From the NCBI GenBank assembly GCA_965140405.1, contig OZ223208.1, forward strand, positions 248,001 to 312,000: a stretch of DNA of 64,000 bases, read 5' to 3'. The DNA is from G963556115 sp963666605 (GTDB taxonomy: Bacteria > Planctomycetota > SZUA-567). Below, piece by piece: positions 7,601-15,859 of this stretch. Below the pieces are notes generated by a model, which saw only the letters and a program-made list of their open reading frames with translations, made no database searches and was not told the DNA's origin. A program made the position numbers and the translations under genes. Position 1 is the stretch's first letter, and each line of letters starts with the position of its first letter.

Positions 7601-10228
7601 CAAGCTATCTTCTGATTTATGAAGCTTGACTAAAGCCTTTTTTGTAGTATACCCCCAAAGAGCGAGAATAATAGCTATAGCACCAATGATCCATGGACCA
7701 ATAAATAAAATTGCTTCATAAAAACTCATCTCAATCTTATCTTTTACATAATACTTGGAGAGATAGGAGTTGATTATTTCTTTAGGAGTAACAATAATAC
7801 TTTTATTGATTATTCCTAGCAACAACCTATTATCAGGGTTATCTAGTAAAGTAGCAGAAAAGCCGAATACAGTACTATAATCTACCTCCATATGAAGTGA
7901 ACTAAAAGCTTTTTTTTCTATATAACTATCAGCATTCAGTTTACTCAATATAGCAATATCAGCAATGTTATTATTTACCAGTTTTATTGCCTCATCTGGA
8001 GTATCAACAAGTATAACTGTATTACCCGTGTACTTATTTTTTATGTAGTAATAATAACCCATATAGCAACTTGGAACAGCGATCACGTTTTGAGTATCTC
8101 TAACAGATTTTGTATTATTTAGACTTAATGCAACCACAGGGATTTCGAGGTATGGGAGACTATATATAAACCCTTCTTTACTCGGATCATTTGAAAAACT
8201 GAGCATATCAACAATACCATTTTTGAGTGGCTCAACTCCATCTGAATTATTTGATAACTTTATAAATTCTATTCTAATATCTGAAGATTTCAGTATATAC
8301 CTCAGTATATCAGGAACAACGCCAATAGCATGACCATGATCCCAACTTTCAATATTGTTGGCATTACCAATACAGCTTACTCTAATATTTTTATTATTTT
8401 TCCTCCATGCTATTTCTTCAGGAGTATAAATGGGTAATATTTTCACATTATTTCTATTACGCCTGGAAAATATATTATAAAGAGACTCGAAGGATATTTG
8501 CTTGAAAGTTTTATTTATCTGTTCAACCCTATGATTACTATCTTCATCTTTACTATTTTCATAAACTAACTTTGGAGCAACTTTTATTTTAACCGAACAA
8601 AAACCATTTGAAAAATATTTATGACCAGAACCAGACTCTTCCAATACCGCCTCAGCAACTATATCCTCCATAAAGAATACATCAAACTCTCCAGAATCCA
8701 GGCCTTTAACAACATCACAACAGTTATCGTATATGACAACTGTAGCATTCGGAACATTCTTGGTTAAAAAGTCTTCAAAAGACTTATTTTTTACAATTGC
8801 AATCCGAGAGTTTCTATACCCCTTCCAGCTATACTCAGCATGAGATAATCTATCATAATATATTGAAGCAGTTGACAACAGTATTGGATAAATCTCACCC
8901 TGCCCATACATCTCCGAATCATCCGTAATAATTTTACTTACACCGACTTGTACCGAATTCACACCAAGGTCTTGTATGTTATTATTTTTTGACGAATCAA
9001 TAAACCTTATATTTTTATCCGCTTTGTGCGCCCAAAGATTCCAGACATCAACCAAAGACCCTTCCAACTTGCCATTTACATTTTTTGATATAAATGGCGG
9101 TTCTTGACGATAAAGTATATTCAGTGTTTTATTAAGCCGCTTCTCTTTATAAAGATCACTATTCGGCCTTCCATAATAGTCTATCCCAGCTTTAAGATCC
9201 TGATAATTACCTTTAAACCTTGTCATAGTGTGCCAATTCAAACTCGTCTTCCCATTATCAGCTACACTAATTTTTATTTCAGAAGCACTTCGATCCTCGA
9301 ACAATATGGAACGAGCAATAGACCCACTTATTACTTTACTAATACTGCCAGAGTCCTGAAGAACACCACCAAGAGCTCCAAGTTTTATATATAGAGGTTT
9401 GTTTGTAAATACTGGAATAGTCGGTGAAGAAAGGAGTTCTTTAAGGACTTGTAATTTACCATTTCTTTCGCTTATTTCACTATTCCATGAATCGATAAAC
9501 ACTACAGTATTATTTGGTAGGTTTTTAATCTTAGTCTGTAGCTGAACTTTTGTGAGCTCATCTACATTCAGAGAAATTACAAAGAGTCCTAATTTCTTAG
9601 CTAGTTCATCTTGTATATTCTTCATGCTTTCGAGACTAGCCACAGAGTTATTAGTAGCAACCGCAAGATACTCTGTTTCAGGAAATATTGCTGAAGCTAA
9701 CTCCAAATTATTCTTCAACAACATATTACTAATTATCCCAAATGAATTTGGATAGTCTTTTTTATTATACTTACTGATATCATAGCTTATAAGAGGAGCA
9801 TCATCAAAAACATTCATACCAATATTACAGACACTTCTTAAAGCTTGGTCGCCTTTTGCAATAATAAGATCATAGTAACCTTTTGGATGCTGCTGCAAAA
9901 CATCTTGAATCTTTTCGACTTTATTTTTCCCGTTATTATCTTCTATCTTATCTAACCTTATTATAGAAATTTTGATATTGTCATAATTTTCTTTGAGCTC
10001 ATCAACTAAAAACCCGACACCTTCTTCATCAGTTGACTCATCCACATGTGGAGAATTGATGATCAATATATTCTTGACCTTATTTTCAGCTATACTTTTA
10101 GGTTCAAGATTTGCGCAGTAGGCATGATTACTAATAGCCACTAAAAAGATGACAATAAGAATTCCAAAAACTCTTATTGAGTTTTTTATTACTCTATACA
10201 GGTCAATAGTATTTCCTACTACTACCAT
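4640..10228 (-). CDS. Giant membrane sensor histidine kinase with three periplasmic binding-protein-like modules
   Basis: This is a 1862-residue sensor kinase. An N-terminal membrane segment (~residues 15-37) leads to a large periplasmic part. That part has an ABC-transporter substrate-binding-like domain (~50-310) and two SBP_bac_3-type modules (~370-620 and ~630-825), as in BvgS-like sensors. After a second membrane helix (~834-858) come about four PAS domains, a HisKA with H1406 (MTHEIRTPLNAI), and a HATPase with IGNAIKF, DTGIGIP and GTGLGLS. A receiver-like domain follows that lacks both the N-terminal acid pair and the acceptor Asp (IITSVFDVN), then a helical tail. I chose the ATG at 10228 because GGAG lies 8 bases upstream; the longer ORF from 10282 would overlap ligA. 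It starts 37 bases after ligA and is followed at once by the hybrid regulator, its likely partner. The ligand is probably a small solute, identity unknown. Confidence 0.88.
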   Translation of the reverse strand: MVVVGNTIDLYRVIKNSIRVFGILIVIFLVAISNHAYCANLEPKSIAENKVKNILIINSPHVDESTDEEGVGFLVDELKENYDNIKISIIRLDKIEDNNGKNKVEKIQDVLQQHPKGYYDLIIAKGDQALRSVCNIGMNVFDDAPLISYDISKYNKKDYPNSFGIISNMLLKNNLELASAIFPETEYLAVATNNSVASLESMKNIQDELAKKLGLFVISLNVDELTKVQLQTKIKNLPNNTVVFIDSWNSEISERNGKLQVLKELLSSPTIPVFTNKPLYIKLGALGGVLQDSGSISKVISGSIARSILFEDRSASEIKISVADNGKTSLNWHTMTRFKGNYQDLKAGIDYYGRPNSDLYKEKRLNKTLNILYRQEPPFISKNVNGKLEGSLVDVWNLWAHKADKNIRFIDSSKNNNIQDLGVNSVQVGVSKIITDDSEMYGQGEIYPILLSTASIYYDRLSHAEYSWKGYRNSRIAIVKNKSFEDFLTKNVPNATVVIYDNCCDVVKGLDSGEFDVFFMEDIVAEAVLEESGSGHKYFSNGFCSVKIKVAPKLVYENSKDEDSNHRVEQINKTFKQISFESLYNIFSRRNRNNVKILPIYTPEEIAWRKNNKNIRVSCIGNANNIESWDHGHAIGVVPDILRYILKSSDIRIEFIKLSNNSDGVEPLKNGIVDMLSFSNDPSKEGFIYSLPYLEIPVVALSLNNTKSVRDTQNVIAVPSCYMGYYYYIKNKYTGNTVILVDTPDEAIKLVNNNIADIAILSKLNADSYIEKKAFSSLHMEVDYSTVFGFSATLLDNPDNRLLLGIINKSIIVTPKEIINSYLSKYYVKDKIEMSFYEAILFIGPWIIGAIAIILALWGYTTKKALVKLHKSEDSLQKEKSWLSATMRSIGEGVIATDVLGKIVQMNIVAEELTQCRESQAVGKFTGEVYSLYNSAFLTKERDPVEIALHEQEVVDLQNNIKLRTSVGTEIPITATAAPILDSANGELIGAVLVFKDVRAEAIFRQQLSQTKAMLSDAIELAGVSYFTYDISTGKVVISSSKKNSHLHIDSGKLSVRDILPDILEEDLVKINKSWKELLELKTKKFRANYRIKQDGKIRFKRVDVRSEVDSNNKIVRAFGVRLDVTDIIAAEKKARERLDQAYDLAKLLYYEYHPLTDTMVSNDKLNEVFMISPVNSNKVSIKEMFQNVVDEDKEKIRGYLFETKNNRLAAFEQEVRVVKRGKQNVLKVFVNNSFLDDGQWVGSAGCVLDITELNYVQKELAISEEQKRLILGSIKESVVYINRELEIVWANESTYTVFECEELKALSIQYNNIVYGESTPSMECNTVKVIRGVSDILIESLSYKGKELHVSLNPIRDRVGNVTHVVKTFSDVSEFKEIQNNLKEAYERAETANKAKSTFLSTMTHEIRTPLNAIIGFSGLLQYEKLDVASSSYARSINTAATGLLSLINNVLDFSRLEANKLTLNLEAVNLNELIRDVEVLFAEKAKSKGIVFAISIDVSMPLLILDKDRLRQVFINLIGNAIKFTNSGSVNVRIEFTALDGKMNESLRVSVEDTGIGIPLEDQSRIFESFEQHESGSKRKYEGTGLGLSISKRIVELMNGEIVLTSQVGVGSEFTVLLRDVQRANSVIIESENETKSLSVFEEESVLLVSQNQNDLTVVTSLLHRMGLRCETMSSISDVSEIITEKEFKLIITSVFDVNKENKSFCEQIFSNAGVERIPVIAITGYSDPDEYFDTSEFAAVVIKPITIEGFSEVIGRFFVQVEELTLMNEVLDNQNSGVDDLAPEVIKEVMDRFSDKFEDLKHGIILDEAKEISEELIAFAINNGDQVLINIAKKLDQYIATYKLPDMMYIVKLFLKYKD

Positions 10229-10265
10229 TCTAGCTACTCCAATCTTTGAAATAACTTTTTTTACT

Positions 10266-11156
10266 CTATGACAAAGCACCACAGAGGGAGAGCAGTTCCT
10301 CTTTACCTATAACCGTTACACCCAAATTCTCTGCTTTTTCTAATTTTGAACCAGCTTTCTCACCAGCGACAAGATAGTCTGTGCTCTTTGAAACTGCGGA
10401 GGAAACCCTCCCTCCAGCATTTTCTATAATTTTCTTGGCTTCACTTCTACTCATATCTTCAAGAGTTCCTGTTATAACAAAGCTCTTGCCCACAATTCCA
10501 CTCTGAACACTTTTAAAATTAGAATTATCTTCTGTACTTACCCCTGCACTTACAAGCTTATTAAGGATTTCTTTATTAGGATCACTCTTAAGAAAATCAA
10601 CCAGTGACTTAGCAACCACATCACCAAGTGTTCTCTTGACGTCTGAAGTCCCAAGTTCAACATTTGCTATCTCAGCCTCACTAGCTCCAAGTAGCCTTAC
10701 CGCATCCCCTCCAAATGTTTCAGCTACTGCACTCCGCTTCTTTTCACCAAAGCCTGACAATGCTAGATGCTCAATCTTCCTTGAAAGCGTCTGCCCCTGT
10801 TTTAGGAGTACCTCTTTAGCTTTCTCTGTTTGTATCATCCTATACAGCAAGGCTGCTGACTTCTTTCCAAGTGTTCTATATGAAAAGGTCTCGCCTGCAC
10901 TCAAGTTTGATATATCACTGACTGTTGCGGTATATAGCTTTTCAAGCGAACCAAAATGCGCTGCAATTATGCGTGCAGCAGTGCCTCCGAGTTGCTCAAT
11001 AGCAAGAGCAGCTAGAAGCTTTTCCAGACCTCTGCTCTTGGATTCTTCCAAAGCCTGCATAATATTTTCTGCATTTTTATACTCTGGTGGGACATACTCT
11101 TTACGACCTGAAAGTATTAGCTCTTTACTCCAGGCTTCACGAAGCTCAAAAGAGTT
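10266..11156 (-). CDS. ligA: NAD+-dependent DNA ligase LigA, C-terminal part (frameshifted)
   Basis: This is the 3' part of ligA, in a different frame from the 5' part. The open frame runs from the stop at 11157-11159. It holds the helix-hairpin-helix region (from about 11060, AIEQLGGTAARIIAAHFGSLE) and a C-terminal BRCT domain (GKSFVITGTLEDMSRSEAKK, then AGEKAGSKLEKAENLGV). An ATG at 11060 could start an isolated fragment, but the continuous homology upstream of it, over the 40-base overlap with the 5' part, shows that one gene has been split. A single extra T in the T4 run at 11148-11151 (minus strand) would join the parts as ...KTLFELREAW. Ligase is normally essential, so a sequencing error, a recoding event or a recent mutation are all possible. 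Confidence 0.9.
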   Translation of the reverse strand, partial: NSFELREAWSKELILSGRKEYVPPEYKNAENIMQALEESKSRGLEKLLAALAIEQLGGTAARIIAAHFGSLEKLYTATVSDISNLSAGETFSYRTLGKKSAALLYRMIQTEKAKEVLLKQGQTLSRKIEHLALSGFGEKKRSAVAETFGGDAVRLLGASEAEIANVELGTSDVKRTLGDVVAKSLVDFLKSDPNKEILNKLVSAGVSTEDNSNFKSVQSGIVGKSFVITGTLEDMSRSEAKKIIENAGGRVSSAVSKSTDYLVAGEKAGSKLEKAENLGVTVIGKEELLSLCGALS

Positions 11157-12817
11157 TTATTTTGAAGATCACTTGAAGTATCGAAGAGATTCTTTTTAGT
11201 GAGGTTGCCAATAAGTTTCTTTCTCTCAGTCTCCTCCCAGAGCTCACGAATATCTTCAAAAGTCAGAGAATAAAGATCAGCAACATTATGAAGCTTACCT
11301 CTCTCAATAAGAGCATCAATAACCGCAGGACCAAAACCCTCTATATCCATAGTCTCACGAGAAACAAAATGGAGTAGCCTTGCTCTAAGTTGAGCAGGAC
11401 ACGAAATATTTTGGCAGTAATATGATACTTTTCCATCAGCCTTAGCCACATCACTACCGCACACCGGACAACTGCTCGGCATCACAAATTCTTTTTCTTT
11501 CCCTGTACGGAGTTCGTGCAAGCTCTTTGCTACCTGCGGAATAATTTCTCCAGCTTTTTCAATCATCACCTTATCACCGATGCGAATATCCTTTTGAATG
11601 ATATTGTCAAGGTTATGAAGAGTAGCATGAGATACTGTTGACCCAGACACAAAGACCGGCTCAAGATCTGCCACAGGTGTAAGGGTTCCGAACTTCCCTA
11701 CTTGTATACGAATATCCTGTATCGTAGTCATCTCTTGCTCAGGCTCAAACTTGAAGGCAACGGCCCAATTTGGACTTTTTGCATCCTCACCAAGTTCTAG
11801 TTGCGTCTTTATATCATTTACTTTGATGACAACACCATCAGTATCATATGCTAGATCATGTCGCAAAATCTCCAGCTCATTCTTGCGAGCCACTAATTCT
11901 GCAAAACTTCTACATACCTTTCTCAGCGGATTTACAGGAAAGCCAAGTTCACCAAGTTTTGACAGAGCCTCTTCCTGAGACTGCGCTCCTATTGCATCCG
12001 GTGTAGGGGTAGAGTAGACCCAGAGGCTGAGATTCGAGAGTTTTATCTGCTCAATTTTATCATTATACTTTTGGATTTCTGAAACTGTTTTCTTATTTAA
12101 CGCTGCCTTACTTAAAATCTTTGTTTTGAGTGCTCCTGCTGCTGCGTTACGAGGATTTGCAAATACTCTCTCATCATCAGCATCTTCTTGGAGTTTTACA
12201 ATCTTCTTGAATGCCTCTCTAGGCATATAGATTTCACCACGGACTTCAAAACGAGACGGTAACGATAGATCAGCAGAATCTTCGCCAGCAAAGAGACCGC
12301 CACTTCTAGACAATTTATTATCAAGTTTTAATTCTTTGGGAAGTGATACATACTTTAATATCGCTGTAACATCCTCACCAACAAACCCATTACCTCTAGT
12401 AGCACCTCTCACCAGCTTACCATCTTCATAAATTAAAGATATTGCAAGACCATCAATCTTCATCTCAGTCATATAGGAGAGTTCTTGCCCAGCGAGCGAC
12501 TCACACCTTTTTACAAACTTCTGTATGCCATCTTCATCATAACAGTTAGAGATACTCATCATCTTTGGATTATGAGTAATCAATGATCTACCACTATTCT
12601 CGGCAATATCCGCACCAACGACCTGAGTTGGTGATTCAGAACTAACCAATTCTGGATACTCCTTTTCAAGAAGTATCAACCTATCCATCAACTCATCATA
12701 TTCTTTGTCAGAAATAACTTGAGTAGCATTATTATAGTAAAGCTGATTGTGCTTATTAATCTCTTCTACAAGCTCTTGATACTCAACCTTTATCAAATCA
12801 TCCATATTAATTTTCAT
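11117..12817 (-). CDS. ligA: NAD+-dependent DNA ligase LigA, N-terminal part (frameshifted)
   Basis: This 566-residue part seals nicks in duplex DNA using NAD+. It contains the Ia domain (HNQLYYNN), the adenylation domain with nucleophile K120 in MTEMKIDGLAISLIYE, the OB fold, and the four-Cys zinc site (CPVCGS ... CQNISCPAQ). Frame is lost after residue ~557, where the sequence runs into an unrelated tail and a stop. The remaining HhH and BRCT domains continue in another frame (10266-11156). Joined, the protein would be about 855 residues, longer than the usual ~670. Extra sequence lies in the adenylation domain near residue 175 and between the zinc finger and HhH region, where an ~50-residue charged segment is inserted. 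It precedes the giant kinase gene in the same direction. Confidence 0.92.
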   Translation of the reverse strand: MKINMDDLIKVEYQELVEEINKHNQLYYNNATQVISDKEYDELMDRLILLEKEYPELVSSESPTQVVGADIAENSGRSLITHNPKMMSISNCYDEDGIQKFVKRCESLAGQELSYMTEMKIDGLAISLIYEDGKLVRGATRGNGFVGEDVTAILKYVSLPKELKLDNKLSRSGGLFAGEDSADLSLPSRFEVRGEIYMPREAFKKIVKLQEDADDERVFANPRNAAAGALKTKILSKAALNKKTVSEIQKYNDKIEQIKLSNLSLWVYSTPTPDAIGAQSQEEALSKLGELGFPVNPLRKVCRSFAELVARKNELEILRHDLAYDTDGVVIKVNDIKTQLELGEDAKSPNWAVAFKFEPEQEMTTIQDIRIQVGKFGTLTPVADLEPVFVSGSTVSHATLHNLDNIIQKDIRIGDKVMIEKAGEIIPQVAKSLHELRTGKEKEFVMPSSCPVCGSDVAKADGKVSYYCQNISCPAQLRARLLHFVSRETMDIEGFGPAVIDALIERGKLHNVADLYSLTFEDIRELWEETERKKLIGNLTKKNLFDTSSDLQNKTLLSFVKPGVKS

Positions 12818-13081
12818 CTATAACCAAAGCATATACTTTTGAAAATAACCATATTACAATCAGAAAAACTACTTCACAAATATCTTTATTAGTCGACCTC
12901 TTTAAAACACCACTCAAAATTACACAATAAAAAAAGAGCTCCAGAGAGAGAGACAACCATAATCACAACTAACTTTTGACCACCGTTTTTGAGAGAGAGA
13001 AATGACAGTTAAAAATATAGTTGTATCTATGATTTATCATCACCCAGAGCTCAGAAAAATATAGAGTATAATTTCAGAGTA
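12818..13081. other. Intergenic region between purE and ligA, nothing identified
   Basis: This 264-base AT-rich gap holds GAGCTC twice (near 12948 and 13052), and the first copy is followed by T7 on the minus strand. The two palindromes are about 100 bases apart, so I do not call a terminator. No ORF, tRNA or known riboswitch pattern is visible. Confidence 0.4.
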
Positions 13082-13594
13082 TTACATCTGAGCAACCTTT
13101 TTCTGTAGAGCGGCATCTTTGGCTGCCACTTTTACCTTCATATCTTCTCTATGCTTGAGAAGTTTTTCTTTAATATCAGAATGTTTTCCACCCATAATCT
13201 GAAGGGCAAGAAGAGCAGCGTTTGTACCACCAGCACTACCAACAGCAACAGTGGCTACTGGGATACCTGCCGGCATCTGTACCATTGATAGCAGACTATC
13301 CAGACCAAAGAGAGCGGTTCCTCCGATAGGCACACCTATTACCGGCAACACACTATGCCCTGCAATCACACCAGCAAGGTGAGCAGCGCCACCAGCAGCA
13401 GCGATAATCACTTCAATACCTCTGTCCTCTGCAGTAGCCGTCCACTCCATTACAACATCAGGTGTACGATGCGCACTTGCAACCTTTACCTCAAAATCCA
13501 CTCCAAATTCTTTTAGTGTAGTTATAGCCCCTTCAAGCATTGGAAGGTCTGAATCACTACCCATTATAATACCAATTTTCTTTTCTGCCATCAT
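13082..13594 (-). CDS. purE: N5-carboxyaminoimidazole ribonucleotide mutase PurE
   Basis: PurE converts N5-CAIR to CAIR in de novo purine synthesis. The sequence has the class I signatures: IGIIMGSDSDLPMLEGA at the N-terminus, VASAHRTPD (active-site Ser/His), then IAAAGGAAHLAGVIAGH and PVIGVPIGG. Length is about 169-170 residues, normal for the family. Two ATGs are adjacent (13594 and 13591); GGAGA just upstream suits the second better. The upstream extension of the frame to 13639 has no ribosome-binding site and is unlikely to be coding. The next gene upstream, 63 bases away in the same direction, encodes PurO, a later enzyme of the same pathway, so the two probably form a purine operon. No purK is seen nearby. 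Confidence 0.96.
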   Translation of the reverse strand: MMAEKKIGIIMGSDSDLPMLEGAITTLKEFGVDFEVKVASAHRTPDVVMEWTATAEDRGIEVIIAAAGGAAHLAGVIAGHSVLPVIGVPIGGTALFGLDSLLSMVQMPAGIPVATVAVGSAGGTNAALLALQIMGGKHSDIKEKLLKHREDMKVKVAAKDAALQKKVAQM

Positions 13595-13657
13595 TTCTCC
13601 AAATTGTATATCATATAAAGTTACAAAAAATATTATCAATACCTAATGTCTCAGGAA

Positions 13658-14302
13658 TTAAGCTTTATCCTTTGTAGCAATTTCAAACCCGTTCTCATTC
13701 TCTACAATACATACAGCTGTCACTGGATTTGTAAAGTTAGCAAATTCACATTCACCCAGTACAAAATCACACGCAGAATCCGCACCAGTTGCTGTAAAAT
13801 CACTAATATTGTGCTTGTTTGGTACATTTCGTTCATAAGTTGATACATATAAGCACTTACCAGCCTCAAGCTCAAACTCTCGAACATCAATACCATCTTT
13901 TCTAATTATTCCCAACCAACCTTTATTCGTACCCTTCTCAACTACCGCAACAATTCTAGGAGTATCATAGTCATCCTTTTCATAATCCATTACAGCTAGA
14001 GAATAAATGAGAGAATCTCTGATATTCATACCACTTTTGAGTTTTTCAACAATTGGATCTGTCTGGCTACCATTGCTTACGACTGCAATATTTCCGACTA
14101 CTGCAGCACAGTTGTAGGCAATATATGGATTTTTGAAGATATCACCTTCATGACCTTCTTTGGGCACAATACTTACGTAGTCTTCTTTGATTTGAGCCTT
14201 ACGATTAGGAAAACTTCTTGACGAAACCCTGTACATACTCGCCAATTTATTATCCTCAGTCATCCCAATTGCCACAATTCTACCCAGATAGATCTCACTC
14301 AT
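13658..14302 (-). CDS. purO: Archaeal-type IMP cyclohydrolase PurO
   Basis: PurO closes the purine ring, converting FAICAR to IMP. The 214-residue protein matches the archaeal PurO family along its length: YLGRIVAIGM at the start, YRVSSRSFPNRKA, FKNPYIAYNCAAVVGN, SNGSQTDPI, then MDYEKDDYDTPRIVAVV, and a C-terminal FTNPVTAVCIV. Most bacteria do this step with the cyclohydrolase half of PurH, so a PurO next to purE is notable. The ATG at 14302 (MSEIYLG) has AAAGGA six bases upstream and is preferred over the ATG at 14317. It is co-directional with purE downstream and hemL upstream. Whether PurH is also present in the genome cannot be seen here. Confidence 0.9.
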   Translation of the reverse strand: MSEIYLGRIVAIGMTEDNKLASMYRVSSRSFPNRKAQIKEDYVSIVPKEGHEGDIFKNPYIAYNCAAVVGNIAVVSNGSQTDPIVEKLKSGMNIRDSLIYSLAVMDYEKDDYDTPRIVAVVEKGTNKGWLGIIRKDGIDVREFELEAGKCLYVSTYERNVPNKHNISDFTATGADSACDFVLGECEFANFTNPVTAVCIVENENGFEIATKDKA

Positions 14303-14431
14303 TACCAATCCTTTCATTTATTATGTATTTTAAATATTATACTTCCTCAGTTATTTTTTTCCAACATTATTACTTAATACCTAATTTAGTTTGGAAATAT
14401 TGCCATTATATTGCTAGCAACGTAACGACAC

Positions 14432-15724
14432 CTATTTTAGTGTCTCAAATACTTCTGCCTGAGCAATTAGAGTCGCTTCGAGATCTACAACAGAGTGCGA
14501 AGTAGAGAGGAAGTTTGCCTCATATTGCGCAGGTGGTATATATATACCACGCTCAAGCATCCCCCTAAAATATGCACCAAACATCTCTGTATCTGCCTCC
14601 ATCGCATCGTCATAGCTAGTCACAGAGTCAACACCGAAGAATAGTGTAAACGCACTACCAACGCTATTGATACAAGCCTTTATACCTGATTCCATAATAT
14701 TCTCTTGCATCAATGAGGTTAGGGCTTTACACATCTTTGTAAGCTCGTCATACGGCTTCTCTTTGGCAAGTATCTCAAGAGTTCTAATTCCAGCAGCACA
14801 CGCCAATGGATTACCTGAAAGAGTACCTGCCTGATACACACCACCACTCGGACTCACCTGCTCCATTAGCTCTTTCCTACCACCATAAGCACCAACAGGT
14901 AGTCCACCACCAATAATTTTACCGAGTGTTGTCAGATCCGGTGTTACTCCAAACATCTCAGCTGCGCCACCGAGTCCAAGCCTGAACCCAGTAATGACTT
15001 CATCGAATATCAACAGTGCTCCATTCTTATCACACTCCTCCCTAAGTCCTGCTAAAAAGCCCTCTTCAGGTAGTACCAGTCCCATATTCCCAGCAACCGG
15101 TTCGACAATAATAGCAGCAACCTGATCTTTATTGAGATTGAAGCACTCCTGAACACTCTCAATATTATTATAATCAGCAAGGAGTGTATCCTGAGCAGAC
15201 CCAGCCGTTACACCTGGGCTTGATGGAGTTCCGTGAGTAAGTGCCCCACTGCCAGCACTTATAAGGAATGAGTCTGAATGTCCATGATAGCAGCCTTTAA
15301 ATTTTATAACCTTATCCTTGGAAGTAGCAGCTCTAGCAAGACGTAGAGCAGACATCGTAGCTTCAGTTCCAGAGTTTACCAACCTCAACATCTCGATTGA
15401 CGGCATATTCTCAGTTATAAGTTCGGCAAGCTTGACCTCGCCTATATGATTTGCGCCAAAGCTTGTGCCTGCAACTACCGCTTCAGTAATAGCACTAGTT
15501 ATCTCCATATTACCATGCCCAAGGATCAACGGTCCCCAGCTCATCATATAGTCGACATACTCTCTTCCATCGACAGAAAATAGCTTACTACCCCTTGCAT
15601 AATCGATATATATAGGATCTCCCCCAACCGCACCAAATGCTCTTACAGGTGAATTTACCCCTCCCGGCATCAGCTTACAAGCCTTCTCAAAAAGCTCAGA
15701 ACTACTCCCTACTACAGTATCCAT
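14432..15724 (-). CDS. hemL: Glutamate-1-semialdehyde 2,1-aminomutase HemL
   Basis: HemL makes 5-aminolevulinate from glutamate-1-semialdehyde in the C5 route of tetrapyrrole synthesis. The 430-residue protein has all class III aminotransferase landmarks: MPGGVNSPVRAFGAVGG, VNSGTEATMSALRLAR, FKGCYHGHSD, LIFDEVITGFR, and the PLP lysine K269 in TTLGKIIGGGLPVGAYGG. AGGAG lies ten bases before the ATG. It is divergent from the CobA-HemD gene, which acts further down the same pathway, so the two share a 135-base promoter region. A good sigma70-type promoter for hemL is at 15784-15812. Confidence 0.97.
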   Translation of the reverse strand: MDTVVGSSSELFEKACKLMPGGVNSPVRAFGAVGGDPIYIDYARGSKLFSVDGREYVDYMMSWGPLILGHGNMEITSAITEAVVAGTSFGANHIGEVKLAELITENMPSIEMLRLVNSGTEATMSALRLARAATSKDKVIKFKGCYHGHSDSFLISAGSGALTHGTPSSPGVTAGSAQDTLLADYNNIESVQECFNLNKDQVAAIIVEPVAGNMGLVLPEEGFLAGLREECDKNGALLIFDEVITGFRLGLGGAAEMFGVTPDLTTLGKIIGGGLPVGAYGGRKELMEQVSPSGGVYQAGTLSGNPLACAAGIRTLEILAKEKPYDELTKMCKALTSLMQENIMESGIKACINSVGSAFTLFFGVDSVTSYDDAMEADTEMFGAYFRGMLERGIYIPPAQYEANFLSTSHSVVDLEATLIAQAEVFETLK

Positions 15725-15783
15725 ATTTACGCCACTCCTTTTCTACATCAAATATACAAGTTTGTATATTTTCTACTGATAAA

Positions 15784-15812
15784 TTTATACCATAGTATTC
15801 TATATTTATCAA
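15784..15812 (-). promoter_or_regulatory. Sigma70-type promoter of hemL
   Basis: On the minus strand TTGATA (15812-15807) and TATAAA (15789-15784) are separated by 17 bases, a near-consensus -35/-10 pair. Transcription would begin near 15777, giving a leader of about 50 bases before the hemL start. Confidence 0.65.
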
Positions 15813-15859
15813 TAGCTTACGACTTGATTTAGAGACCAAAATATATTACCCTTTATACT

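Noticed and set aside
12818..13081. Purine riboswitch or terminator between purE and ligA
   Set aside because: It lies downstream of purE, not upstream; the GAGCTC palindromes are too far apart for a convincing hairpin and no riboswitch core is seen.
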